The position numbers were made by a program, and so were the translations under genes. Below, piece after piece: positions 9,108 through 17,247 of a DNA stretch of 64,000 nt; position 1 is the first letter of the stretch; every line of letters starts with the position of its first letter. Source of the DNA: Cryomorphaceae bacterium (GTDB taxonomy: Bacteria > Bacteroidota > Bacteroidia > Flavobacteriales_D > Sanyastnellaceae). The stretch spans positions 165,478-229,477 of the forward strand of contig WGNM01000016.1 of the NCBI GenBank assembly GCA_016124575.1, in the 5' to 3' direction. The notes below the pieces were generated by a model that was not told the DNA's origin, did not search any database, and saw nothing but the letters and a program-made list of their open reading frames with translations.

Positions 9108-10199
9108 ATGAGCAACCTGAAGTTTAAGACATTTCTTTCTGACGAAGGCTACGGACATATTGTGAGGCAGCGCGCCATCATTGAAGCCATGCGGAGTTTG
9201 AATAGCGATCTCGACATTACCATTCAAACATCTCGACATCTTGAAGCTGCCAAGCACCTGATCAAAGGGGTTAAAACCATTGATCGATATAACAACATCA
9301 CCTGGCACAAAGGTCAGAATGGCTCACCCGATCTCGATTTGATTTTCAATGAATACGAAACCTATTTTGACCGATCGGTAGCATTTGTCGAAAATGAATT
9401 GGCCGAATGGGAAGGTTACGACTTTCTCATTTCAGACTTCGTTTATGAAGCATTTCCACTTGCCATGCGACAAGGAGTGCCTGCATTTGGCGTTGCGCAT
9501 TTCACCTGGGATTGGTTTTTTGCAAAGCTCTATCCCCCGCCCATTTCAACCAAAGTAATGAATAGCTTCTTTAGGATGGCCAAGCAGGCAACAGCCCTGT
9601 ATTTTCCACCATTTACGCCTGAAGAAATATTGCGTTACTACCACGAAAATGCCATTCAAGTTCCTTTGATCATGCGATCAGAGATCAACCACAAATCCAC
9701 TGCACCCAACAGTAAGTTCAAAGTACTGATTATGGATAGCGGTGCTGGCGTATTGCGACAATCGATATTAAAAGCAATGAGAGCAGTAGAAGAACTCACA
9801 GATTTTGAGTTTTTCGTATCCTCGAATCTCGATATCGAGCAAAGCAACATATCGTTTATTGACAAAGACGAACTCATGGTTGACTACATTGGTGAAATGA
9901 ACCTTGTTATTGGCAGAGCTGGCTTCAATACAATTAGTGAGTGCATTGGACTACGAACGCCCATGTTGCTTATTGGAGAAGCCATGAATCCCGAAATGAA
10001 CGAGAACATCTTGAACTTGAAACGCGAAGGATTGGGAACATTCATCAGCATGGAAACATTTGAGACCGGATTGAATGAATATCTGCCTCATTTCCTTGAT
10101 CACGAATACAAATCGTTGCTGCTCAACATGCAGAACCATGAACTACCTGTTGATGGCGCACATGTGATAGCTAGCAACATACTCGACAGGTTACAATGA
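9108..10199 (+). CDS. GT-B protein, MurG/PseG-like (glycosyltransferase or nucleotide-sugar hydrolase)
   Basis: This 363-residue protein has a GT-B fold of the MurG/UDP-glucuronosyltransferase type. The N-terminus carries DEGYGHIVRQRAI with a GxGHxxR motif (His17), and the C-terminal domain carries VIGRAGFNTISECIGLRTP, the donor-binding motif of this superfamily, followed by NEN. PseG, the UDP-sugar hydrolase of pseudaminic acid synthesis, belongs to the same superfamily and uses a His in the same N-terminal motif, and this gene overlaps neuA by ATGA. It may therefore be a precursor hydrolase, but a glycosyltransferase is equally possible. I chose ATG 9108; a TTG at 9090 would add six residues. 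Confidence 0.75.
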   Translation: MSNLKFKTFLSDEGYGHIVRQRAIIEAMRSLNSDLDITIQTSRHLEAAKHLIKGVKTIDRYNNITWHKGQNGSPDLDLIFNEYETYFDRSVAFVENELAEWEGYDFLISDFVYEAFPLAMRQGVPAFGVAHFTWDWFFAKLYPPPISTKVMNSFFRMAKQATALYFPPFTPEEILRYYHENAIQVPLIMRSEINHKSTAPNSKFKVLIMDSGAGVLRQSILKAMRAVEELTDFEFFVSSNLDIEQSNISFIDKDELMVDYIGEMNLVIGRAGFNTISECIGLRTPMLLIGEAMNPEMNENILNLKREGLGTFISMETFETGLNEYLPHFLDHEYKSLLLNMQNHELPVDGAHVIASNILDRLQ

Positions 10200-10786
10200 G
10201 AACGATTGCCATCATTCCCGCCCGTGGCGGATCTAAGCGACTGATTGGGAAAAACATATACCCCCTGTTTGGAAAACCCCTATTGGCCTATACCATAGAA
10301 GCACTGCAAGCATGCGACTTTGTTGATGACATATACGTAAGTTCTGATGACGCGGCAATACTTGATGTGGCAGAAAAATGGGGAGCGAAAGGATTGAAAC
10401 GTCCGGCTGAACTTGCCGACGACAAGACCCCAAAAATAGTCGCCATACGCCAAGCCGTTGACGACCCAATTGTACTTGCAGAAGGAGAAGTAGAAAACGT
10501 AATTGTAGCTCAAGCAAATTCTCCGGAGCTGACGGCTGAAGATTTCAAACGCGGGTATGCCTTGATGACCGACCATCAATTGTGGGAAGTGATGAGTGCC
10601 GATGCGAATGGCGTGCAAAATGCAGCCTTTCGAATTGTTAAAAGACACGCATTGTTCAACACCTTTCTGAGCGCGCATTGCGGATTTGTGGTAGCGAACA
10701 ACATCGACGTGCACACCATAGAAGACATTCACGCATTGGAGGCAGACCCAGTTTTCAAAGCCAAACAACACCCAAACGCCCAGTAA
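10196..10786 (+). CDS. neuA: CMP-nonulosonic acid cytidylyltransferase, short NeuA-type
   Basis: This 196-residue protein is an acylneuraminate cytidylyltransferase family member that should activate the nonulosonic acid with CTP to its CMP form. The CTP-binding P-loop-like motif IIPARGGSKRLIGKNI is at residues 6-21, followed by KPLLAYTIEA, DIYVSSDD and the downstream AQANSPELTAEDF. The C-terminal DVHTIEDI corresponds to the family's D-x-D-T-x-x-D end, so the ends look intact. It is about 30 residues shorter than usual enzymes (225-235), with the loss apparently internal, in the last third. It overlaps the upstream GT-B gene by ATGA and sits one base before asnB. Confidence 0.87.
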   Translation: MRTIAIIPARGGSKRLIGKNIYPLFGKPLLAYTIEALQACDFVDDIYVSSDDAAILDVAEKWGAKGLKRPAELADDKTPKIVAIRQAVDDPIVLAEGEVENVIVAQANSPELTAEDFKRGYALMTDHQLWEVMSADANGVQNAAFRIVKRHALFNTFLSAHCGFVVANNIDVHTIEDIHALEADPVFKAKQHPNAQ

Positions 10787-10787
10787 T

Positions 10788-12611
10788 ATGTGTGGAATAG
10801 CAGGGTACATCGGTCGTTCAAGACCCAATGAAGACAAAATTCAACGCGCATTAGCATCGATGAATCAACGTGGGCCCGATGCAAAAGGGGAGCTCACGAT
10901 TGACGCGTCTGCAGGCAGTGTTGTTTTACTGCATGCCCGGCTGAGCATCATCGACCTCGACCCCCGCTCGAATCAGCCCTTTAGCAGAGGCCCCGTGCAA
11001 CTCGTTTTCAACGGTGAAATATATAACTACCTAGAAATAAGGAGAGAGCTTGAGCAGTTGGGACATCAATTCAGCACCGATTCAGACACCGAAGTGCTGG
11101 TTTACAGCTACTTGCAATGGGGCGTTTCGTGCACAGATCGCTTTGAAGGCATGTGGGCATTTGCCTTGTACGACGAGCGCAATCAAACAGTTTTGTTATC
11201 AAGAGATCGATTTGCAGAGAAGCCATTGTATTTGCACCGCACCAGCGACGGTATTTACTTCGCATCGGAAGTAAAAACCCTGATGCAGCTAAGCGGGAAA
11301 AAATTCGAAATCAACCACGACCATGTCTTGCGCTACGTAGTGAACGGACATAAAGCATTATACAAAACAGAGCAAACCTATTTCCACGAAGTAGAAGAGC
11401 TGCCGGTAGCCACCAACCAAATAGTAGGATTGGACGGTAGTTTTTCGCGCAGCAAATATTGGACACCCGCATTGAAAGAGCAGGTGATGAGCATGGAAGA
11501 TGCCATAGCAGGCACCCGAGAGCGACTTATCGACAGTGTAAAACTCCGCATGCGATCTGACGTCCCCCTTGCTTTTTGTCTGTCGGGCGGCGTTGACAGC
11601 GCCAGTCTGGTATCTATCGCCGCAAAAGAATTTAACGTCACTGCGCACACCTTCTCCATCATCGACAACGACCACCGTTACGACGAATTTGAGAACATAC
11701 AAGCCACCATTGACGACACAGGGTGTGAAAGCACCAAGATCATATTGGCACCTGGGGAAGAAAACATCGACCGACTGGAATCATTGGTTGCTTATCACGA
11801 TGCGCCAGTGGCAACCATATCGTATTTCGTTCACTCCTTTTTATCGGAGCAAATTGCCAAGAACGGATTTAAGATTTCGATCAGCGGGACGGCTGCTGAT
11901 GAACTGTTTACAGGATACTACGACCATTTCGTGCTGCATCTGTATGAAATGCGCAATCATCCTGATTTTCAGCGCTACAAATCAGAGTGGGAGACCTACC
12001 CCTTGCAATTTGTCCGCCATCCCGACTTTAGAAAATTCGATTTGTATTTCGACAACCCCGGCAAGCGCGACCACATTTACTTGAACAACGACGAGTTCAG
12101 GTCGATGCTCAACAGCGATTTCAACGAACCCTTCACCGAGACGAAGTATTGCGATTCATTGCTACGAAACCGCATGATGAATGAGCTCTTTCATGAAGTG
12201 GTTCCTGTTATACTTCATGAAGACGACCTCAATTCAATGATGTTTTCGATTGAAAATAGAAGTCCGTTTCTCGATCGCTCCCTCTTTGAATGGGCATACA
12301 GCATCCCTTCAAGTTTATTGATCGACCAAGGGTACAACAAGCACATACTCCGAGAATCGATGAAAGGCATTTTGAACGATCAGGTGCGGTTGTCGAGAGA
12401 GAAAAAAGGCTTCAACGCCTCCATCAATTCCATTTTTGATTTTAACAACGCCAAGCACCGCTCCTATTTCCTCGATGATTCAGCTATATTCGAGTATTTC
12501 AATCGCGAAAAAATCGAGCACATGTTGAATAAAGGCGACTATCCGAATTCGTATAAGAAGTTCTTATTCAATTTCATCAATGCGAAGATCTTTTTGGAGC
12601 AGCATCGTTAA
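10788..12611 (+). CDS. asnB: Asparagine synthase (glutamine-hydrolysing)-type amidotransferase, first copy
   Basis: This 607-residue protein has the AsnB architecture: an N-terminal class-II glutaminase with the nucleophile Cys2 (MCGIAGYIG) and the QRGPDA motif, and a C-terminal ATP-pyrophosphatase synthetase domain with SGGVDS at residues 266-271. Ammonia from glutamine is transferred to an adenylated carboxylate. In polysaccharide loci such homologues (for example WbpS of Pseudomonas) are thought to amidate uronic acids, and I infer the same here because the gene sits between neuA and the second NeuB-like gene. Simple asparagine supply cannot be excluded. A second copy lies at 27954 in the same cluster. 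Confidence 0.9.
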   Translation: MCGIAGYIGRSRPNEDKIQRALASMNQRGPDAKGELTIDASAGSVVLLHARLSIIDLDPRSNQPFSRGPVQLVFNGEIYNYLEIRRELEQLGHQFSTDSDTEVLVYSYLQWGVSCTDRFEGMWAFALYDERNQTVLLSRDRFAEKPLYLHRTSDGIYFASEVKTLMQLSGKKFEINHDHVLRYVVNGHKALYKTEQTYFHEVEELPVATNQIVGLDGSFSRSKYWTPALKEQVMSMEDAIAGTRERLIDSVKLRMRSDVPLAFCLSGGVDSASLVSIAAKEFNVTAHTFSIIDNDHRYDEFENIQATIDDTGCESTKIILAPGEENIDRLESLVAYHDAPVATISYFVHSFLSEQIAKNGFKISISGTAADELFTGYYDHFVLHLYEMRNHPDFQRYKSEWETYPLQFVRHPDFRKFDLYFDNPGKRDHIYLNNDEFRSMLNSDFNEPFTETKYCDSLLRNRMMNELFHEVVPVILHEDDLNSMMFSIENRSPFLDRSLFEWAYSIPSSLLIDQGYNKHILRESMKGILNDQVRLSREKKGFNASINSIFDFNNAKHRSYFLDDSAIFEYFNREKIEHMLNKGDYPNSYKKFLFNFINAKIFLEQHR

Positions 12612-12616
12612 ATTTG
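12609..12616 (+). promoter_or_regulatory. Possible -7 promoter element (TAAATTTG)
   Basis: The octamer matches TAnnTTTG and lies 22 bases before the start of the short NeuB-like gene, overlapping the asnB stop. There is no TTG at the proper distance upstream, so an internal promoter is only possible. Confidence 0.25.
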
Positions 12617-12637
12617 CAACCACGAAAAACACACAAC

Positions 12638-13345
12638 ATGTTTATTATATCAGAGATTTCACCTCAATTTAGTGGAGACTTGGCCACAGCCGAGCAGATG
12701 ATTTTACAATCGAAACTCGGAGGAGCAGAGGCGATAAAAGTGCAATTGTACGAGCCCGAGCAGTTCAACAAGCCAGAGAGTCACCGCATGAGTTTTGAGG
12801 AATTGAAGCACTTGCAGCAATTTGCGAAGCATCATGGCATCGATTTGTTTGCCACCCCATTTGCTCCAAAATTCTTGGACTGGTGTGTTCAGCTCGATAT
12901 GAAATACATGAAAGTCGCTGCGCGGATGCACGTCAACTTCCCTGAATTGACGCGAGACATCATGAGCTTGAAGAAGCCAACATTCGTTTCTATACCTGCC
13001 GACATGGCCAAAGAAGACCAAGATAAAATTGAGATCGTTGACCACGCCATTTATTTGTACTGCGTAGTTAAATATCCAACCTTGGTTGAAGAATTTGAAA
13101 TGCCCGACTTCAACAACAGTCGCTTTCACGGCATTTCAGACCACACCTTGGGCAATTCAGCAGCTATGTTTGCCTCTGCCCATGGCGCAAATTATTTAGA
13201 GAAGCACTTCACCTTGCGCAACTCATTTCAGCGCACAGGAGAAATGGCTCACCTGTGTTCAATGACCATGGAAGACCTTGCCATGATTAAGAATACGGCC
13301 ATGGAATTTGAGACTTTGCGACGCGTAACAGGAATGAATGGCTGA
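12638..13345 (+). CDS. Short NeuB-like protein lacking the SAF domain
   Basis: This 235-residue protein covers only the TIM barrel of the NeuB family. It keeps ATPF (STPFD equivalent), YCVVKYP, GISDHTLG and YLEKHFT, so both metal-binding histidines are present. It has lost the N-terminal NHNG (here PQFSG), the P-G-x-DH motif after EKHF (here SFQRTGEMAH) and the complete C-terminal SAF domain, which in NeuB contributes an arginine to the partner subunit's active site. The frame is intact and coupled by an eight-base overlap to the next gene, so it does not look like a decayed fragment. ATG 12638 is preferred to a TTG at 12614. A different substrate or chain length is inferred. Confidence 0.8.
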   Translation: MFIISEISPQFSGDLATAEQMILQSKLGGAEAIKVQLYEPEQFNKPESHRMSFEELKHLQQFAKHHGIDLFATPFAPKFLDWCVQLDMKYMKVAARMHVNFPELTRDIMSLKKPTFVSIPADMAKEDQDKIEIVDHAIYLYCVVKYPTLVEEFEMPDFNNSRFHGISDHTLGNSAAMFASAHGANYLEKHFTLRNSFQRTGEMAHLCSMTMEDLAMIKNTAMEFETLRRVTGMNG

Positions 13346-14666
13346 GGAAATACGTCAGGCGACAGCATCATTTCACCAACTGCGCAAAGCGGGAAAAACG
13401 ACAGACGAAGGACTGGCATATCGGTGCATGTCTGAAAATGTCTCCTACCGCTTAACCAAAGCAGAAGCATCTGATATCTTCATCGGTATCCGCATGTTTA
13501 TTCGCATGTTGCGGCTTATGCGCAGCGGCGGACAAACCTACAAAACCCTTGCAGGCACCAGCGGCAACGCCATATTGGAGTGCAACTTCGTTTATGAAGA
13601 GTTGGAGCAACAGTATATAGAAAAGCAAAGTGGTGAAGCACCATCCTTTTTTATTTCGAAAGAAGATTTGCCTCGGGCAATGTCGTCAGTACGAGAGATG
13701 ATGCATTACTCCTGGTTTGCCATTTGGCACCTCATCCGCAACGTGTTTGCGAAAAACCGAGGAAATGTAGCCATGCAATTGGTGTTTGTAGCAGAGAGCG
13801 CCGCATTGTTGAAACTTTGCAAACAACTGAAAATAAGGAACTTGTATGATTTCGCTCCTTATTTAATCGATTCCAATTGGGCGTATTTGCTTTGTCGAAG
13901 CAGCATTTCAAACTACTGTAAACTCCCATCGCCAGGACCATTATACACCCACAACCACACCTTGTTGTGCGACACCCTAATTTTGAGCAACCACTATCAA
14001 TTTGAAGAAGTTGCTAAGTACAGCGAAGTGAAATTCAAGCACATAGAGAAATGGCTGCCTGAATATGCATTTACTTACATCGATCGCTATTTGGCACAAC
14101 CCGCAACCATTGAGAAAACCATCGGGTACTATTCACATGGCGGTTGGCTGCGGGCGCAAGAGCAGCATGCCGATGACGGATTGAACATACCAGCTGCAGA
14201 GCATATTTTATTGCAACACCTCGCCCAGTTTATTTCAGAGAATCCAGATTTTACAGTTACCATCTTCCCACATCCGCGCGAGCGAAAAGAAGAAATTTGG
14301 GACCGCACACTCGCCTATTACTCAGGTTATTTCGAGAGCGAACAGCAATTCAAGATCATCGAAAAAGACATACGTACGGCGCATAGTTTCGAAAAAGTAG
14401 ACATCGCAATGGCTGCATTTAGCACCATACTGTACGAGCGCCTTTTTTGCGGTTACAAAACCTTTATTGGCAATTACGGCATCCCGAATTTCCCCATGTC
14501 GGGATCGACCTTGAATGCCATTTGTTTCAACAATTACGACCATTTGCAAGAGCTCATCCTGCGTGCGGCAGGGATTTCGAACAACACATTCTTTGAAAGC
14601 TTCGGCTTAAAAGATTATAAGTTCGATCACTATCCTTACTTTTCAGACCATGATCGCAATAGTTGA
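13338..14666 (+). CDS. Unrecognised protein, possible GT-B-like glycosyltransferase with HP motif
   Basis: I do not recognise the family of this 442-residue protein. It has no signal peptide or membrane segments. The N-terminal 250 residues are mixed alpha-helical. The C-terminal part resembles a GT-B nucleotide-binding domain: KTIGYYSHGGWLR, then TVTIFPHPRERKEE (His312-Pro313), then DIAMAAFSTILYERLFCG. The HP followed by S-T arrangement parallels the protein encoded at 5870-7255. It overlaps the short NeuB-like gene by eight bases and the HisH-like gene by 17 bases, so it is firmly within the operon. A role as the transferase for the product of the short NeuB-like protein is a guess from adjacency. 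Confidence 0.5.
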   Translation: MAEEIRQATASFHQLRKAGKTTDEGLAYRCMSENVSYRLTKAEASDIFIGIRMFIRMLRLMRSGGQTYKTLAGTSGNAILECNFVYEELEQQYIEKQSGEAPSFFISKEDLPRAMSSVREMMHYSWFAIWHLIRNVFAKNRGNVAMQLVFVAESAALLKLCKQLKIRNLYDFAPYLIDSNWAYLLCRSSISNYCKLPSPGPLYTHNHTLLCDTLILSNHYQFEEVAKYSEVKFKHIEKWLPEYAFTYIDRYLAQPATIEKTIGYYSHGGWLRAQEQHADDGLNIPAAEHILLQHLAQFISENPDFTVTIFPHPRERKEEIWDRTLAYYSGYFESEQQFKIIEKDIRTAHSFEKVDIAMAAFSTILYERLFCGYKTFIGNYGIPNFPMSGSTLNAICFNNYDHLQELILRAAGISNNTFFESFGLKDYKFDHYPYFSDHDRNS

Positions 14667-15258
14667 TTACGGATTAGGAAATTTGGCATCAGTGCGCAAC
14701 ATGCTTAAAAAAGCGGGCGCATCGAGTGAAATTACCCGCGACCCCGACCTCATCTTGAAGGCCGATCGTGTTATTTTACCGGGTGTAGGCGCCTTTGGCC
14801 TTGGCATGGCGAACCTGCACAGCTTCGAACTTGTGGAAGTGCTAAAAGAAAAGGCGCAAACCGGCAATCCGATGCTTGGAATTTGTCTGGGCGCACAATT
14901 GATGACCACATTCAGCGAAGAGAACGGCTGCAACGGACTGAACTTCTTTGATGCGCGCACAAGCAGATTTCCGAATAATGGCGACTTAAAAGTGCCGCAT
15001 ATGGGATGGTCGAACGTCACCATAGAACAGTCTGAGCACCCCTTATTTGCAAGCATTGCTTTACCCCCGCGCTATTATTTCGTTCATAGCTATTACATGC
15101 ATGCCAAGAGCGAGAGCGACCTGCTTTGCAGTTGTCGATATGGCTTGAGTTTCGCTGCTGGGCTTGCCAAAGACAATCTTGCCGGAGTTCAGTTTCACCC
15201 CGAGAAAAGCCATGTCTTCGGCTTACAACTCATGAAGAACTTCATTGCATGGAAATGA
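14650..15258 (+). CDS. hisH: HisH-like glutaminase subunit for sugar amidination
   Basis: This 202-residue class-I glutamine amidotransferase has the HisH fold. It starts IAIVDYGLGNLASVRNML and shows the complete triad Cys79 (GICLGAQ), His183 and Glu185 (QFHPEKS). It overlaps the HisF-like gene by ATGA and is followed by a PP-loop amidotransferase. This is the WbpG-HisH-HisF gene set that in Pseudomonas O-antigen loci converts an N-acetyl group to an acetamidino group. No other histidine genes are near, so a function in histidine biosynthesis is unlikely. HisH should make ammonia that is channelled through the HisF-like barrel. Confidence 0.88.
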   Translation: MIAIVDYGLGNLASVRNMLKKAGASSEITRDPDLILKADRVILPGVGAFGLGMANLHSFELVEVLKEKAQTGNPMLGICLGAQLMTTFSEENGCNGLNFFDARTSRFPNNGDLKVPHMGWSNVTIEQSEHPLFASIALPPRYYFVHSYYMHAKSESDLLCSCRYGLSFAAGLAKDNLAGVQFHPEKSHVFGLQLMKNFIAWK

Positions 15259-16016
15259 ATCAACGGGCGAGGATTATACCTGTGCTGACCATAGATCAGC
15301 AGAAATTGGTAAAAACCGTGAAGTTTAAAAATCCGAACTACATAGGTGACCCCATCAATGCGATTAAGATTTTCAACGATAAAATGGTGGATGAAATCGT
15401 TGTTTTAGACATCACCGCATCGGCGCAAGGGCGCGAGCCCAATGAAAAACTCATTTACGAAATGGCGGGAGAGTGTTTTTCACCCTTGGGATACGGAGGA
15501 GGGATAACCAGCTTTGATCAAGCCTCCAAAATATTTTCGCTTGGTGTAGAGAAGATCATCTTGAACAGCATAGTCAACACCAAGCCTCAACTCATCAGCG
15601 AAATAGCCAATGCCTTTGGCAGTCAGAGTGTTGTGGTTAGTCTTGATGTAAAGAAGAAGTTTCTATCTGGCATACGTCCGCATTTTACCTCAGGAAAAAG
15701 CGCCAGTACAGAGAGCATTGTAGAATTTGCGAAGCGCATAGAATCGTTAGGAGCCGGTGAGATATTCGTACACGACATCGAGCGCGACGGCACCTTTACT
15801 GGTTACAACCGCGAACTCATCAAACTTGTTGCTGGTGCTGTTTCGGTTCCTGTTGTGTCTTGTGGCGGGGCATCGGGACATACAGAAATGTTCGACATCA
15901 TTTCAGAAACAGGGGCATCTGCAGCAGCAGCGGGAAGTGTATTCGTATACAAAGGACAAAACACCAATTCGATACTAATTTCATACCCAACACCAGCCGA
16001 CATAGTTCAGCATTAA
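15255..16016 (+). CDS. hisF: HisF-like ammonia-channel subunit for sugar amidination
   Basis: This 253-residue TIM-barrel protein is HisF-like. In true HisF the catalytic acids are Asp11 (IIPCLDV) and Asp130. Here the first is replaced by threonine (IIPVLTI, Thr12), while the second is kept (VVSLDV, Asp131). The segment LVKTVKFKNPNYIGDPINA is typical of the HisF-like proteins of polysaccharide loci. It should form a complex with the HisH-like subunit and pass ammonia to the amidotransferase encoded next. I chose the ATG at 15255 that overlaps the hisH stop as ATGA; an ATG two codons upstream at 15249 is equally possible. A 63-base gap follows. Confidence 0.87.
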   Translation: MNQRARIIPVLTIDQQKLVKTVKFKNPNYIGDPINAIKIFNDKMVDEIVVLDITASAQGREPNEKLIYEMAGECFSPLGYGGGITSFDQASKIFSLGVEKIILNSIVNTKPQLISEIANAFGSQSVVVSLDVKKKFLSGIRPHFTSGKSASTESIVEFAKRIESLGAGEIFVHDIERDGTFTGYNRELIKLVAGAVSVPVVSCGGASGHTEMFDIISETGASAAAAGSVFVYKGQNTNSILISYPTPADIVQH

Positions 16017-16041
16017 CCCCACTGATGAGGTGGAATATTTG

Positions 16042-16049
16042 TAGCTTTG
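16042..16049 (+). promoter_or_regulatory. Possible -7 promoter element (TAGCTTTG)
   Basis: The octamer fits the Bacteroidota -7 consensus TAnnTTTG and lies 30 bases before the start of the amidotransferase gene, in one of the few gaps of the cluster. No TTG -33 element is seen 17 to 23 bases upstream, so the call is weak. Confidence 0.3.
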
Positions 16050-16079
16050 TCGGCATCAATTAGGACTGATCTAGCACCA

Positions 16080-17246
16080 ATGAGCGAAGTACGAGTTTGT
16101 ACAAAAACAGTGATGGATAACATTGCGGACCCCGACATCACATTCGATGAAAACGGCGTCTGTAACTATTACTATCAATACCAGCGCAGAGTAAAAGATT
16201 TCTACATTGGCGGAGAGAAAGGTGAAAAAGAGCTAGCCACCCTATTTGAAAACATCAAAGCAGAAGGAGCTGGAAAGAAGTACGATTGCATAACAGGTGT
16301 GAGCGGCGGAGTAGACAGCACTTACATGATTTATTTGTGTAAAAAGTACGGATTACGTCCGCTTGTGGTGCACCTCGACAACGGTTGGAATTCAGAGATT
16401 GCCAATCAGAACATCAACAATATAATCGATAAGAGCGGGTTTGACTTGCACACCCATGTAATAGACTGGGATGAGTTTCGCGATTTGCAGACATCCTTTT
16501 TGAAAGCCTCCGTCATCGATTTGGAATTAACATCCGATCATGCCATTTTCGCCGTCATATACAAGCTTGCACAGAAGTATAAAATCAATTATTTATTGAA
16601 CGGCTTTAACATCACAACCGAAGGCATACTTCCGAGCTCATGGCGTTGGTTTAAGTATGATTGGTTGAACATAAGCGCCATTCAGAAAAAGTTTGGTTCA
16701 GTAAAATTGAAGACCTATCCCCACATCAATTTTGGGAAGAAAATTTACTACGACCTATTGAAAGGGATGACCACCGTTTTGCCCTTGAACTACATCGATT
16801 ACGACAAAGCCGAGGCCAAGCGCGTTATACAGGCTGAGTTGGGGTGGAGAGATTACGGCGGCAAGCACTTTGAGAGCATCATCACACGCTTTTATCAAGG
16901 GTATATTTTGCCTGAGAAATTCAATGTAGACAAGCGCAAAGCACATTTATCGACATTGATAGCATCAGGTCAAATATCGCGTGAGCAAGCCTTGAGAGAA
17001 TTGGAAGAGCCAGCTTATGACGCCACCATGTGCGCCGAAGACAAAGAGTTTGTGCTCAAAAAGTTTGGATTTAGTGAAGCCGAGTTCGACGCCATAATGA
17101 AAGCGCCCGTAAAGGCCCACACCGACTATCCGAGCTACATTACAGCACATTACAAGTACCACGAAAATATAATGAAATCGATTTCGCCATTCACTCGCTT
17201 CGTAAAGAAAGCCATTGGGATTAAGCGCGAAAGCAAAGCATACTGA
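16080..17246 (+). CDS. N-acetyl sugar amidotransferase (WbpG/PseA family)
   Basis: This 388-residue protein is a PP-loop (ATP pyrophosphatase) amidotransferase of the WbpG/PseA family, which uses ammonia to turn a sugar N-acetyl group into an acetamidino group. The ATP-binding SGGVDS motif is at residues 75-80, and VMDNIADPDITFDENGVCN near the N-terminus is the family signature. The family's N-terminal zinc-knuckle normally reads CxxC and CNxC; here only Cys7 and Cys28 remain, with Thr10 and Tyr31 at the partner positions. It follows the HisH- and HisF-like subunits and is one base before the Gfo/Idh/MocA gene. ATG 16080 is preferred to a TTG at 16047. Substrate could be a uronic acid or a nonulosonic acid. 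Confidence 0.88.
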   Translation: MSEVRVCTKTVMDNIADPDITFDENGVCNYYYQYQRRVKDFYIGGEKGEKELATLFENIKAEGAGKKYDCITGVSGGVDSTYMIYLCKKYGLRPLVVHLDNGWNSEIANQNINNIIDKSGFDLHTHVIDWDEFRDLQTSFLKASVIDLELTSDHAIFAVIYKLAQKYKINYLLNGFNITTEGILPSSWRWFKYDWLNISAIQKKFGSVKLKTYPHINFGKKIYYDLLKGMTTVLPLNYIDYDKAEAKRVIQAELGWRDYGGKHFESIITRFYQGYILPEKFNVDKRKAHLSTLIASGQISREQALRELEEPAYDATMCAEDKEFVLKKFGFSEAEFDAIMKAPVKAHTDYPSYITAHYKYHENIMKSISPFTRFVKKAIGIKRESKAY

Positions 17247-17247
17247 A

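Noticed and set aside
10280..10837. 185-residue open frame on the minus strand across neuA
   Set aside because: It is antisense to a gene with clear cytidylyltransferase motifs, has no recognisable protein features and no start context; the neighbouring genes are all on the plus strand.
12638..13345. Short NeuB-like gene as a pseudogene fragment of neuB
   Set aside because: The frame is intact, both metal histidines are kept, it is coupled to the next gene, and it is too different from the neuB at 2086 to be its broken copy.
14650..16016. hisH and hisF as part of histidine biosynthesis
   Set aside because: No other his genes are nearby, the HisF-like protein lacks the first catalytic aspartate, and the genes lie between glycan genes and a WbpG/PseA-type amidotransferase.
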